Source of the DNA: Brasilonema bromeliae SPC951
GTDB lineage: Bacteria; Cyanobacteriota; Cyanobacteriia; Cyanobacteriales; Nostocaceae
Reading direction: 5' to 3'
Assembly (NCBI RefSeq): GCF_012912135.1
Contig: NZ_QMEB01000024.1
Coordinates: forward strand, 1 to 39,870
Length of the DNA stretch: 39,870 nucleotides
The position numbers and the translations under genes were made by a program. Shown here piece after piece: positions 9,468 through 17,840 of this stretch. The notes beneath the pieces were generated by a model. It made no database searches and had not been told where the DNA came from. It worked only from the letters and a program-made list of their open reading frames with translations. The stretch's first letter is position 1. Each line of letters starts with the position of its first letter.

Positions 9468-10178
9468 ATGGGTAATGCTGACAACAATTTACTGATTCTG
9501 ACGCTTTATATAATTGGTATTACTTACACCATTAACCAAATGGTCGAATCAATTGCAGAACAAGTAAAGATAGAATTCAATAAAGCACTTGTAGATGAAC
9601 AACTGAAAGACCAAAGTCTTCAAGATAAGATTGGGATTAGTTTCGGAGGACTGGCAGGTACGTTTGACATTACCAAACCACAATCTTTGTCGATTAACAT
9701 TGAAAATAAATCTCAGGATTTAGCAATATACGTTGATTGGGACAATTGCGCTTTTGAGGAATTTGACGGAACCTCGAAGCGCGTGATTCGGATGTCACCA
9801 GATATAACCCGTGATTTAGGTGTATTCCAAAGTCCCAGTCTTATCGTCCCTAAAAAAACACTGAAAGAATCAGTTTCATCTGAAAGTGTTTTCCAATTCG
9901 ATAAGTTATCTGCAACATACACAGCAACAAAAAATTCAATAGCCAATGTCCTCAAATGGAAAACAAGCCCCATTAGGTCACAAAGAATTGAATTTAACAG
10001 ATTTATGAGCAGAAAACGCAACTTTGATTTCTCACTAGATTTAGTCTTCCGACTAGCCGAAACAAATTTTGGTGTTGCTCAAGGTGTGAATGCACCTCCC
10101 CTTTGCATTGTCAAGTGTCCCTTCACTGTTAGAAAACTCCCTTGGACGTATGCCTTGCCTTGGAATAAAAGGCGTTGA
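9468..10178 (+). CDS. Hypothetical protein with an N-terminal membrane segment
   Basis: Not recognised. The protein has 236 residues. A hydrophobic N-terminus (LLILTLYIIGITYTI, about 8-23) may anchor it. The rest is mixed and soluble, with paired Lys/Glu segments and a C-terminal stretch containing CIVKCPF. The final residues LPWNKRR and the stop codon run into a GTTGACATCC sequence that looks like the end of an IS200/IS605 element. The original C-terminus may therefore have been replaced when that element inserted. Composition resembles neighbouring genes. Confidence 0.6.
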   Translation: MGNADNNLLILTLYIIGITYTINQMVESIAEQVKIEFNKALVDEQLKDQSLQDKIGISFGGLAGTFDITKPQSLSINIENKSQDLAIYVDWDNCAFEEFDGTSKRVIRMSPDITRDLGVFQSPSLIVPKKTLKESVSSESVFQFDKLSATYTATKNSIANVLKWKTSPIRSQRIEFNRFMSRKRNFDFSLDLVFRLAETNFGVAQGVNAPPLCIVKCPFTVRKLPWTYALPWNKRR

Positions 10179-10262
10179 CATCCTCCCACTACTGAGCTGA
10201 GTACCGTTTCAGTAGGAGCCTTCTGGCGGAACTAGGTAAACTTAAACGACTGGTTCGCTCAT
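10174..10262 (-). mobile_element. Decayed IS200/IS605-type end with the tail of a tnpB-like frame
   Basis: Starts with GTTGACATCCTCCCA, matching the terminal motif of many cyanobacterial IS200/IS605 elements and resembling the TTTGACATACTCACC end of the intact element at 19.4 kb. Next come arms CTACTGA and TTCAGTAG, which can form the subterminal hairpin. On the minus strand about 25 codons stay open and end in ARRLLLKRYSAQ and a stop, a basic tail like those of TnpB proteins. No further transposase sequence remains before rnpB. Confidence 0.5.
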
Positions 10263-10282
10263 TCAAAGACTACACTGGATAT

Positions 10283-10755
10283 TAGGAGAGAGTAGGCGCA
10301 GGTGGTTACAGACTAGTTTCGTTGAGACTGGTTTGAGGAAAGTCCGGGCTCCCGAAAGACCAGACTTGCTGGATAACTCCCAGTGCGAGCGATCGCGAGG
10401 ATAGTGCCACAGAAACATACCGCCCTTTTTCAGTGAACAGTGAACAGTCAACAGTGAACAGTCAGTAACTGATAACTGATAGCTGATAACTGGTAACTGA
10501 AGAGGGTAAGGGTGCAAAGGTGCGGTAAGAGCGCACCAGCATGATCGAGAGATCATGGCTCGGTAAACCCCGGTTGGGAGCAAGGCGAAGGAACTATGGT
10601 TGGTCTTTTACCAGTTCCGCTCTCATAAGAGCCGCTAGAGGCGTTTGGTAACAAACGTCCCAGATAGATAACCGCCCTCTTAAATGTAGAAACGTAATAT
10701 GTTACGTTTTTACAAAAGAGAACAGAACCCGGCTTACGTTCCGACTCTCTCCCTC
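10283..10755 (+). ncRNA. rnpB: RNase P RNA
   Basis: Catalytic RNA of RNase P, which matures the 5' ends of tRNAs. The P1 stem is visible: GGAGAGAGT (10285-10293) pairs with ACTCTCTCC (10744-10752). Conserved core sequences are present: GAGGAAAGTCCGGGCT (from 10335), ACAGAAACATACCGCC (from 10409) and a 3' end with AGAACCCGGCTTACGTTCC. Between about 10431 and 10500 a peripheral helix carries tandem heptamers (AGTGAAC units, then GATAACT units), a feature reported for rnpB of heterocyst-forming cyanobacteria. A T-rich stretch after P1 (10754-10762) probably ends transcription. The ends are set by the P1 pairing and may be off by a few bases. Confidence 0.95.
10431..10500 (+). repeat. Heptamer STRR array inside rnpB
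   Basis: CAGTGAACAGTGAACAG-type heptamers are followed by CTGATAACTGATAGCTG-type heptamers. The same two-part architecture occurs between genes at 17840-17946, so this is a mobile repeat family tolerated inside a structural RNA. Confidence 0.8.
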
Positions 10756-10881
10756 TTTTTTGTCCTTTATAAAGTTAAACCCCGTCCCTAGGCTCGGTAT
10801 ATCCTTGTATTATTGGTCTTAGTTTTTTGTTAACAAGCAATGACTAATGACTCATGGCTCATGATTCATGACTAATAACTA

Positions 10882-11601
10882 ATGAGCATTGCTTATCCAC
10901 GCCGTCAACGACAACTCGAAAGCTTAGTCAGAAAATTAGGTCTCCAGACAGATGCGCCGATAAAATGGCAACTGCTGGACTTAGCGCTGACTCATCCCAC
11001 TGTCTCCGAGTCAGCAAATTATGAACATTTGGAGTTTGTCGGCGATGCAGTCGTGCGATTAGTGGCTGCTATTGTGCTATGGGAAAATTATCCTAATTGT
11101 CCAGTGGGAGATTTTGCAGCGATTCGTTCGGTGTTGGTGAGCGATCGCATTCTCGCCCAACTAGCCAGAGAATACGGCTTGGAGTTACATTTACTCGTTG
11201 CAGGCAGTGCGACTGCTGATAAAGTTGGTCAAGAGTCAAGACTGGCTGATGCCTTTGAAGCAATTTTAGGTGCTCTTTATTTGAGTACACACAGTCTCGA
11301 ACTTATTCGCTCTTGGCTAGATCCTCATTTCAAAAAACTTGCAGCAGAAATTCGCCTCGATCCGGCTAGATTTAACTACAAAGCCGCCCTGCAAGAATGG
11401 ACTCAAGCAAAGTATAAAGTCTTACCTGAATATCGAGTCATAGAAATGAATCAACCGCAGCACAATCAAGAGCGTTTCCTGGCTGAGGTATGGTTACACG
11501 GAGAAAAGCTCGGTCAAGGAAAGGGACGCTCTATCAAAGCTGCCGAACAAGCTGCTGCAAAAGTTGCTTTTTTATCACTGGATCATCAGGAAAAGCCCTG
11601 A
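10882..11601 (+). CDS. rnc: Ribonuclease III
   Basis: Double-strand-specific endoribonuclease for rRNA and other structured RNAs. The 239 residues consist of a catalytic domain (about 1-150) and a C-terminal double-stranded RNA-binding domain (about 160-235, ending KAAEQAAAKVAFLSL). The signature reads YEHLEFVGDA, a variant of the usual ERLEFLGD that keeps the metal-binding Glu and Asp. The second acidic pair is in LADAFEAILGALY. The enzyme should therefore be active. It follows rnpB on the same strand, so two RNA-processing genes are neighbours. Cyanobacteria often have more than one RNase III-like gene, so this may be one of a set. The start ATG lies after short repeats of TAATGACT type. 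Confidence 0.92.
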   Translation: MSIAYPRRQRQLESLVRKLGLQTDAPIKWQLLDLALTHPTVSESANYEHLEFVGDAVVRLVAAIVLWENYPNCPVGDFAAIRSVLVSDRILAQLAREYGLELHLLVAGSATADKVGQESRLADAFEAILGALYLSTHSLELIRSWLDPHFKKLAAEIRLDPARFNYKAALQEWTQAKYKVLPEYRVIEMNQPQHNQERFLAEVWLHGEKLGQGKGRSIKAAEQAAAKVAFLSLDHQEKP

Positions 11602-11633
11602 AATCAAATGGTAGATGATAAGCTAATAACTAA

Positions 11634-11782
11634 AACTAGGGGTGTAAGGGTGTAAGGGTGTGGGGGTGTAAGGGGTAAGAGAGTTTTACTTCTTCTCCTC
11701 TCCCTTTTCAAGATTGCCGGAACCGACGAGTCATCTTATTCCCTTACACCCATACACCCCTACTCCCCTATACCCCTAGTTT
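11634..11782. repeat. Long purine/pyrimidine inverted repeat (GGGGTGTAAGGGTGT family)
   Basis: The left arm starts AAACTAGGGGTGTAAGGG and repeats GGGTGTA units. The right arm mirrors it with CTTACACCCATACACCCC and ends TACCCCTAGTTT. The whole can fold into one long imperfect hairpin filling the gap between rnc and the oxidoreductase gene. Related sequence starts the window and lies inside the next gene. Confidence 0.75.
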
Positions 11783-11790
11783 GTTGACTA

Positions 11791-12945
11791 ATGATTAAAA
11801 AAATTAAAATTGCTGTAGTTGGTGTTGGACGTTGGGGCGTTCATTTGCTAAGAAATTTTTTAGAACATCCGCAAGCGAGTGTAGTGGCGGTAGTCGATCC
11901 GAACCCAGAGTGTTTGGCGGCGGTGAAACGGCAGCATAATTTAGGTAACGAAATTCTACTGACAACAGAGTGGCAAGCAATACAGCAAGTGGAAGGTTTA
12001 GAAGCCGTTGTTATTGCCACTCCCGCCAGCACGCATTACTCCTTAATTACCGATGCCTTGCATTGGGGTTACCACGTTTTAGCAGAAAAGCCTTTAACTC
12101 TCAACCCAGCAGAATGTCGAGAACTGTGCCAACTTGCCCAAAAACAGCAACGACAACTGATAGTTGACCACACTTACTTATTTCACCCAGCAGTCACGCG
12201 AGGGAAAGCGGTTGTACAGGCGCGTCAATTAGGTGATTTACGTTATGGTTACGCTACTCGCACTCATTTAGGACCAGTTCGCCAAGATGTTGATGCACTC
12301 TGGGACTTAGCCATTCACGATATTGCCATCTTTAATTCTTGGCTAAACCAAATTCCAGTGAAAGTCCAAGCAACGGGTACAGTGTGGCTGCAACCAAGTG
12401 TAGGGGGAGTAGGGGGAGCAGAGGAGCAGAGGAGCAGAGGAGCAGGGGGAGCAGGGGAAGCAGGGGAAGACAAAGAAATAACATCTCCTTCACTCCCTCA
12501 CTCCCTCCCTCCCTCACTTCAAAACCAAGGATTATCCGACCTAGTCTGGGTTACACTCACATATCCGAATAATTTTCAAGCGTATATTCACTTATGTTGG
12601 CTCAATCCTGATAAACAACGACGACTAGGAGTTGTTGGAAATCTTGGCAGTTTAATTTTTGATGAAATGTCTCGTACCTCACCTTTGACGATACTGCACG
12701 GCGAATTTGAACAGCAGGAAAATCGATTTGTTCCTGTGAATCAGAAGCAACAAGTGCTGGAAATAGAAACAGGTGAACCATTAGGGCGAGTGTGCAATCA
12801 CTTTATCACTTGTGTGCTTGAAAATAGTCCCTCCAAAGTGTCCTCTGGTTTAGTAGGCACGCAGTTAGTGCAAATTCTTGCTGCTTTGACAGAATCTCTT
12901 AATAATGGTGGCAAGCCTGTTTTTCTTAATGCAAATGAAGACTGA
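11791..12945 (+). CDS. Gfo/Idh/MocA-family NAD(P)-dependent oxidoreductase
   Basis: Sugar-type dehydrogenase or reductase. The N-terminal Rossmann fold has the dinucleotide motif VVGVGRWGVHLL (about residues 9-20), and the family motif AEKPLTLNPAE lies near residue 98. HTYLFHPAV and the helix with DLAIHDIAIF, which holds the expected active-site His/Asp, follow in the C-terminal domain. The substrate cannot be told; such genes often act on nucleotide sugars. Residues about 204-245 are unlike the rest: a Gly/Glu/Ala-rich, then Ser/Pro-rich stretch (GGVGGAEEQRSRGAGG, then SLPHSLPPSL) encoded by an intergenic-type purine/pyrimidine repeat (12400-12525). It stays in frame and probably forms a surface loop. 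The gene ends four bases from the convergent kinase gene. Confidence 0.85.
   Translation: MIKKIKIAVVGVGRWGVHLLRNFLEHPQASVVAVVDPNPECLAAVKRQHNLGNEILLTTEWQAIQQVEGLEAVVIATPASTHYSLITDALHWGYHVLAEKPLTLNPAECRELCQLAQKQQRQLIVDHTYLFHPAVTRGKAVVQARQLGDLRYGYATRTHLGPVRQDVDALWDLAIHDIAIFNSWLNQIPVKVQATGTVWLQPSVGGVGGAEEQRSRGAGGAGEAGEDKEITSPSLPHSLPPSLQNQGLSDLVWVTLTYPNNFQAYIHLCWLNPDKQRRLGVVGNLGSLIFDEMSRTSPLTILHGEFEQQENRFVPVNQKQQVLEIETGEPLGRVCNHFITCVLENSPSKVSSGLVGTQLVQILAALTESLNNGGKPVFLNANED
12400..12525 (+). repeat. Intergenic-type repeat inserted in frame in the oxidoreductase gene
   Basis: GTAGGGGGAGTAGGGGGAGC and GAGGAGCAGAGGAGC units form a purine strand. It is followed by a pyrimidine stretch of CTCCCTCACTCCCTCCCTCC type. 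Together they resemble the two arms of the long inverted repeat just upstream of the same gene. All codons are open across about 42 residues. Confidence 0.75.
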
Positions 12946-12949
12946 AATT

Positions 12950-14980
12950 CTACAACTTTGCATTTTGCATACTCAGTGTTGAATTCTTTAATTCCTTGTT
13001 GAGAGTAGACGGAAAACGGTTTTTTTGTAAAGTAACTTCTTCTGCTGCTTGCTTTTCCCCTCTTACTGCTTGATCCCCAGAGGAAACACTGAGGTTTTCT
13101 AAATTTTTTTTTCCTTCTGCGTCTGGTAACTGTGACCCATCAATTAAAGGTAAAGTTATTTTCATTGTCGTGCCTTGATCCAGACCTGCACTTTCAAGAG
13201 TAATAGTACCTCCCATAAGTTCCATTAAATTTCGTGAAATGGCAAGTCCTAATCCTGTACCGCCAAATTTACCTGAATTTGAACCCACCATCACAAAAGG
13301 GCGAAATAGTTTTTGCTGTTGAACGGGATCAATTCCTATACCTGTATCTGTAACAGAGATAATGACTTCAGATTTATCATCTCTACGTTGAATTTCTGTG
13401 GAGATTGTAATGCTTCCTTGTTCAGTAAACTTCGTTGCATTACCGATGACATTAATCAGCACTTGTTTAAGCTTGGCGGTATCAGCATTAACTGGAATTG
13501 TCTCATTCAATTGAGGAATATTTAATTGCAAGCCTTTTTGTTGAACATTAACTGATTGTATGTTTATAACTTCTTTAAGAATCTGCCGGAGATCAATAGG
13601 TTGCAGAACTACCGAAAGCTTTCCTGCTTCTATTTTGGAAATGTCAAGTAAATCATTAATAATGCCTAATAAGTGAATTGCTGCGTCATCCACACGACTG
13701 AGAAACTCCAATTCTTCTTCTCGGTCATCGCACATACCATCTCGAACCAGACGAACGCAATTAATGATGGTGTGTAGTGGGTTTCTCAACTCATGGGAAG
13801 TCGTAGCTAAAAACTGACTTTTTACCTGGTTGGCAGTTTTTGCTTCTTTCCATGCTATTTCCAATTCTTCTGCCCAAGCTTTCAACCGTTCAACCATTTG
13901 CTCAAGTGCTTGTGCTAATTGGTTAAACTCCCGAATTTTGAAGTTATGAGGGATTGGTTCTGTTGATTGGTTTAAATGAAGATTTATGGCGTAGTCTCGC
14001 AGTTGTTCTACTGGACGTGCCAAATAACGAGCTAAATACAGCGACGCCAAAACACTTGCGCCAATTAAACCTAATGTTAAAACAATGAGGATAATTTTAA
14101 TTCCCTCAAGACCATATAAAGCATTATCTAATTCTGTAACAGCTATAATCACCCATTTTCCCTCTTGCCCTTCTGTTACGGGACTGGGAATAGCAGTGTA
14201 GCCAGCAAGTAATTCTTCTCCTTCATTTTCAAAAAAGAAATGTAGAAAATATTTCCTCCCTGCCAAAGCAGCTCTTAGAATTTGTTTGAGTCGCGAAGCA
14301 TCTGCATGTTGCTTTATATTAGTCCCAACGCGATTAGCAATTGGGTGTGCCATAACTGTTCCATCATCAGCGATAACCATCGTTGAGCCTGTTAGCGAAC
14401 CCGGCTTAGTTCGGCCATTTTCTTGCAGTATGGTCGCACGAAAAATCAAGGCATAACGTAAATATCCTATACTATCGTAGATGGGAGATGATAACAGTAA
14501 TCGCAGTTGATTTGGCAAGTCTTTTCTACCAGTTGTTCCGAGCTTTGGTGGTAATATTGCCTCAACATTAATCCCATCATTTGGTATGGGAAATTTTAAT
14601 TCACCAATTGGTTGTTCGCCGCAAGTACTTGCAACAATATTACCGCTTTCTGGCTCAGTCAGTTGAATACACTCTACTTGCCTTGGTAGTCGTTGGGCAA
14701 CTTGGTTCAGAAATCGTTGTACTTCAGTAGGCGAACCTGACTGAATAACCGTTGTTTGACTTGCACTGAGTAAGTTTGCTTTTAAGGCAGCGCTCGTCTC
14801 TACAATTTTTTCACCTTTGATAATGGCACTTTCTGTTAAGTTTTGACGGGCAGTTTCAAGAAGGCTAGAACGTGCCTTTTTATAGGCTACAATCTCCCCT
14901 ATCAATAAAACAGGAACTAACAGAAGCAAGATTTTTGATACTAAAATCCGACGAAAGGATGATTGACGGGGTTTAGCCAT
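12950..14980 (-). CDS. Membrane-bound sensor histidine kinase (dCache-like sensor, HAMP, HisKA, HATPase)
   Basis: Two-component sensor that autophosphorylates on His and passes phosphate to an unlinked response regulator. It has 676 residues. A first membrane helix (about 13-32) and a periplasmic sensor region of Cache type (about 33-285, with MVIADDGTVMAHP) precede a second helix (about 290-312). HAMP follows (ARYLARPVEQLRDYA), then HisKA with the phospho-acceptor in TSHELRNPLHTI (near residue 393), the N box (LINVIGNATKF), G1 (DTGIGID) and G2 (GGTGLGLAISRNLMELMGG). A tail of about 50 polar residues after the ATPase domain has no recognised domain, and there is no receiver. No response regulator gene is adjacent. 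The ligand is unknown. Confidence 0.9.
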   Translation of the reverse strand: MAKPRQSSFRRILVSKILLLLVPVLLIGEIVAYKKARSSLLETARQNLTESAIIKGEKIVETSAALKANLLSASQTTVIQSGSPTEVQRFLNQVAQRLPRQVECIQLTEPESGNIVASTCGEQPIGELKFPIPNDGINVEAILPPKLGTTGRKDLPNQLRLLLSSPIYDSIGYLRYALIFRATILQENGRTKPGSLTGSTMVIADDGTVMAHPIANRVGTNIKQHADASRLKQILRAALAGRKYFLHFFFENEGEELLAGYTAIPSPVTEGQEGKWVIIAVTELDNALYGLEGIKIILIVLTLGLIGASVLASLYLARYLARPVEQLRDYAINLHLNQSTEPIPHNFKIREFNQLAQALEQMVERLKAWAEELEIAWKEAKTANQVKSQFLATTSHELRNPLHTIINCVRLVRDGMCDDREEELEFLSRVDDAAIHLLGIINDLLDISKIEAGKLSVVLQPIDLRQILKEVINIQSVNVQQKGLQLNIPQLNETIPVNADTAKLKQVLINVIGNATKFTEQGSITISTEIQRRDDKSEVIISVTDTGIGIDPVQQQKLFRPFVMVGSNSGKFGGTGLGLAISRNLMELMGGTITLESAGLDQGTTMKITLPLIDGSQLPDAEGKKNLENLSVSSGDQAVRGEKQAAEEVTLQKNRFPSTLNKELKNSTLSMQNAKL

Positions 14981-15267
14981 CGGCAGTCTCTCTTAGTATG
15001 TGCCAATCACAACAGTAATCTTAAGTAATTAGAGCAGCTAGTGTTGTTAAATGATAAAAATCCTATTTTATAATCATATTAAAAATATAAAGTAATTTAA
15101 TATCAAAAAGAAGCTTATGATACAAACACTCACAAAAACTACGATCCACAGGGACTGTTGTTGCATATAAATATTACAGAGAAAATAGGGAGAGAGGAGG
15201 TTTCCTACATCACTATTTTTAAAGATCAGCATTTTGAACAGAAAACAAAAACTATCAGACCAACCCA

Positions 15268-16089
15268 ATGGTACAACATCGTCCACATACCACTGTGATT
15301 TTGGCGATGAGTGCAGACGGCAAAATAGCGGATGTCAGGCGATCGCGTGCGTCGCGGTTTGCAGCATCGCCTGCTCGATTTGGTTCCAAGACGGACATTG
15401 CACACCTGGAGGAACAAATTGCTTGCTTCAGATGCTGTTTTATTCGGTGCTGGTACTCTACGCGCTTACGGTACAACCCTAACTGTATCGCACCCACAAC
15501 TGCTGCAACAACGAACTCATGCGGGAAAGCCTTCCCAACCTGTCTATATACTTATTACACATTCTGGTAACCTCAATCCGGAAATACGATTCTTTCAGCA
15601 GCAAGTCTTGCGCTGGTTACTGACGACAACAGCAGGAGCGCTTTTTTGGAAAGAACGTCAAGAATTTGAGCTCATTTTGGCATGTGGCGCACCAACGGCA
15701 AAAGTTGACATTCATACAGCTTTACGACATTTAACTACTTTGGGTATAAAACGCTTAGCTGTTTTGGGCGGCGGTACCTGTGTCGCCTCCATGCTGGAAC
15801 TGCATTTGATATCAAATCCGGTAGCATCTGAATGATTAAAAAACCGCAGAGGCGCAGAGGACGCAGAGAGAGAGGAAGGATAAATAATTCCGATACAAAC
15901 GGATTTGATATGATTGACGAATTTTGGCTAACCATCTGTCCGTTGATTCTAGGCGGTTCTACTGCACCGACTCCAGTGGAAGGTAGCGGATTTTTCTTTG
16001 AGTTGGCTCCCCGTCTACAGTTGCTGGAAGTTCACACAGTAGAGTCTGAAGTTTTTGTGCATTATCGGCTGCAACGACCGACAGATTAG
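15268..16089 (+). pseudogene. RibD-C/dihydrofolate-reductase-like gene, broken by a frameshift and a 104-bp insertion
   Basis: The intact ancestor would be a pyrimidine-reductase-like protein of the RibD C-terminal family (NADPH-dependent, riboflavin-related). It starts MVQHRPHTTVILAMSADGKI at ATG 15268 and stays in that frame to EEQIA. A one-base (or minus-two) shift near 15420 moves the sense to the next frame, which continues ASDAVLFGAGTLRAYGTTL through LAVLGGGTCVASMLELHL. There, after 15810, 104 bp have been inserted, causing a stop (VASE). The end resumes exactly after the insertion as IDEFWLTICPLILGG through YRLQRPTD. Joining HL to IDEFW restores the family sequence. The residues SRASRFAA near 15340 may be a further small in-frame insertion. 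Two separate lesions make a functional product unlikely. Confidence 0.85.
15809..15914. mobile_element. MITE-like inverted-repeat insertion in the RibD-like gene
   Basis: The insertion is 104 bp (15811-15914). The arms at 15809-15833 (ATATCAAATCCGGTAGC...) and 15887-15911 (...ACAAACGGATTTGATAT) are inverted repeats matching at 21 of 25 positions. The interior contains CCGCAGAGGCGCAGAGGACG, a word typical of cyanobacterial intergenic repeats. A GAT at each junction (15808-15810 and 15912-15914) could be a 3-bp target duplication. It encodes no protein, so a transposase would have to act in trans. Confidence 0.75.
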
Positions 16090-16138
16090 TTTACGCTAAA
16101 TAAAGTTTGTGCTAAATTTTGTATCTTAAAAACCTCTA

Positions 16139-17320
16139 ATGGTGGAACAACTGCAACCTCGCTATTCTGTCGCTTGGATAAATAAAATTGCTGAAGTCCC
16201 CCAAGAGGGGTGGGATGCTTTAGCATTGTCACTCAAAACTCCGTTTTTGGAGTGGGAGTGGCTGAAAAATCTCGAAACCTCCCAAAGCGCTACAGCTAAC
16301 ACTGGTTGGTTACCGAATCACTTAACTGTATGGCGAGACAGAACGCTCATCGCTGCTGCTCCACTTTACCTGAAAGGACACAGTTCTGGCGAATTTGTTT
16401 TTGACCATCAGTGGGCAGACTTAGCACAACGTATTGGTGTAAAGTATTACCCAAAAATGCTGGGAATGACTCCATTTACCCCGGCTGAAGGCTATCGATT
16501 TTTGATAGCGCCAGGGGAAGATGAAGATGAGATGACAGCATTGATGGTGCACGAGATTGATGCTTTCTGCACCAAACACCGTATTTCTGGGTGTCATTTT
16601 CTTTATGTAGACCCCGAATGGCGTCCTGTTCTGGAACGCCAAGGCTTCACACCTTGGCTGCACCACAGCTACATTTGGGAAAATCTTGGTTTCAACAATT
16701 TTGATGACTACTTGGCAGTGTTCAACGCCAACCAGCGTCGTAACATTAAGCGTGAACGCAAAGCAGTGTCCAAGGCTGGCTTGAAACTACAACCGATCAC
16801 AGGCGATGAAATTCCCAAGTCACTATTTCCTTTGATGTATCAGTTCTACGCTGATACCTGTGATAAATTCGGCTGGTGGGGTAGTAAATACTTAACAAAG
16901 AGATTTTTTGAACAGCTACACGCACATTATCGCCATCGGGTTGTGTTTTTCGCGGCATACACAGAACAGGATCATCGTCAACCAGTAGGGATGTCTTTTT
17001 GTCTGTTTAAGGGTGATAGGATGTATGGACGCTACTGGGGTTCTTTTCAAGAGATAGATTGCTTGCATTTTGATGCTTGCTATTATTCACCAGTAGAGTG
17101 GGCGATCGCCAACGGTATCCAAGTTTTTGACCCTGGTGCTGGTGGACGCCACAAAAAACGTCGCGGTTTCCCTGCAGCTGCCAATTACAGTTTGCACCGC
17201 TTTTACAATGGTCGCTTAGCACAAATTCTCGGACATTACATCAGCGAGGTGAATGAAATCGAACAGCAGGAGATTTCTGCAATCAATGCCGAGTTGCCTT
17301 TTGCTCGTTCCAATCCCTAA
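16139..17320 (+). CDS. FemAB-like GNAT-fold protein (peptidoglycan biosynthesis/recognition family)
   Basis: A 393-residue protein of the FemAB_like family (PF04339), built from two GNAT-type acyltransferase folds. Recognisable pieces are GWDALALSLKTPFLEWEWL near the start, the FNANQRRNIKRERKAV motif near residue 198, FYADTCDKFGWWGSKYL near 240, and the C-terminal FDPGAGGRHKKRRGF. Known relatives are linked to cell-wall precursor modification or to N-acyl transfer, but no substrate is established. The gene follows the broken RibD-like gene by 49 bp on the same strand, which suggests a former operon. Length and composition look normal. Confidence 0.8.
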   Translation: MVEQLQPRYSVAWINKIAEVPQEGWDALALSLKTPFLEWEWLKNLETSQSATANTGWLPNHLTVWRDRTLIAAAPLYLKGHSSGEFVFDHQWADLAQRIGVKYYPKMLGMTPFTPAEGYRFLIAPGEDEDEMTALMVHEIDAFCTKHRISGCHFLYVDPEWRPVLERQGFTPWLHHSYIWENLGFNNFDDYLAVFNANQRRNIKRERKAVSKAGLKLQPITGDEIPKSLFPLMYQFYADTCDKFGWWGSKYLTKRFFEQLHAHYRHRVVFFAAYTEQDHRQPVGMSFCLFKGDRMYGRYWGSFQEIDCLHFDACYYSPVEWAIANGIQVFDPGAGGRHKKRRGFPAAANYSLHRFYNGRLAQILGHYISEVNEIEQQEISAINAELPFARSNP

Positions 17321-17447
17321 TACGAATTTTTGTTATGCATTTTCAGCAACACTGTTGCGCTATGAGCGCCAAAATGTTATGAACACCAAAGAAGATAAGA
17401 ATTACACTTGAGAAGGGGTAAAAAACCCCTAAGACAAGTTAATTTCT

Positions 17448-17840
17448 ATGATGATTATGGATTTGACGGTTGAAAACTTGGCAGCAATTGACAATAAACT
17501 TTCTCAGCGTCATATTGACCTTGACCCCGGTGGGTATTTCATTATTTATTTAAATCGGGAGGAAGGATTAATTTATGCCAAACATTTCACGAATGTGATT
17601 GATGAGCGTGGTTTAGCTGTTGATCCAGAAACTGGCAAGGTCATTCCAGCACGGGGAAAGGTGGAACGCACTCACACGACTGTGTTTAGTGGAAGAACGG
17701 CAAAAGAATTGTGTGTGAAAATTTTTGAGGAAACTCAGCCTTGTCCAGTGACTCAGTTAAGCCATGCAGCTTATTTGGGTCGTGAGTTTGTCCGATCTGA
17801 GATTTCTTTAGTGACAGGACAAGATTATGTTCAGGATTAA
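17448..17840 (+). CDS. DUF4346 family protein
   Basis: A small conserved cyanobacterial protein (130 residues) of the DUF4346 family. In some prokaryotes this domain is fused to pterin-related enzymes, but its function alone is not known. The sequence is typical (LDPGGYFIIYLNREEGLIYA, then GKVERTHTTVFSGRTAKEL). Three in-frame starts lie within ten bases (MMIM), and the homologous start is probably the ATG at 17457 (MDLTVENL). A small hairpin, AGGGGT-AAAAA-ACCCCT (17414-17430), sits 17 bases before the first ATG and may affect translation or termination. It has no membrane segment or signal peptide. Confidence 0.75.
   Translation: MMIMDLTVENLAAIDNKLSQRHIDLDPGGYFIIYLNREEGLIYAKHFTNVIDERGLAVDPETGKVIPARGKVERTHTTVFSGRTAKELCVKIFEETQPCPVTQLSHAAYLGREFVRSEISLVTGQDYVQD

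Noticed and set aside
10263-10583. Minus-strand open frame of 106 codons
   Set aside because: It lies over rnpB and its STRR array and shows no protein-like composition.
12339-12572. Alternate-frame and antisense frames over the repeat in the oxidoreductase gene
   Set aside because: They consist mainly of repeat-derived Arg/Gly/Ser or Leu/Pro runs, and the Gfo/Idh/MocA frame accounts for the region.
12946-12949. A possible terminator between the convergent oxidoreductase and kinase genes
   Set aside because: The genes are four bases apart and no stable stem with a T run was found there.
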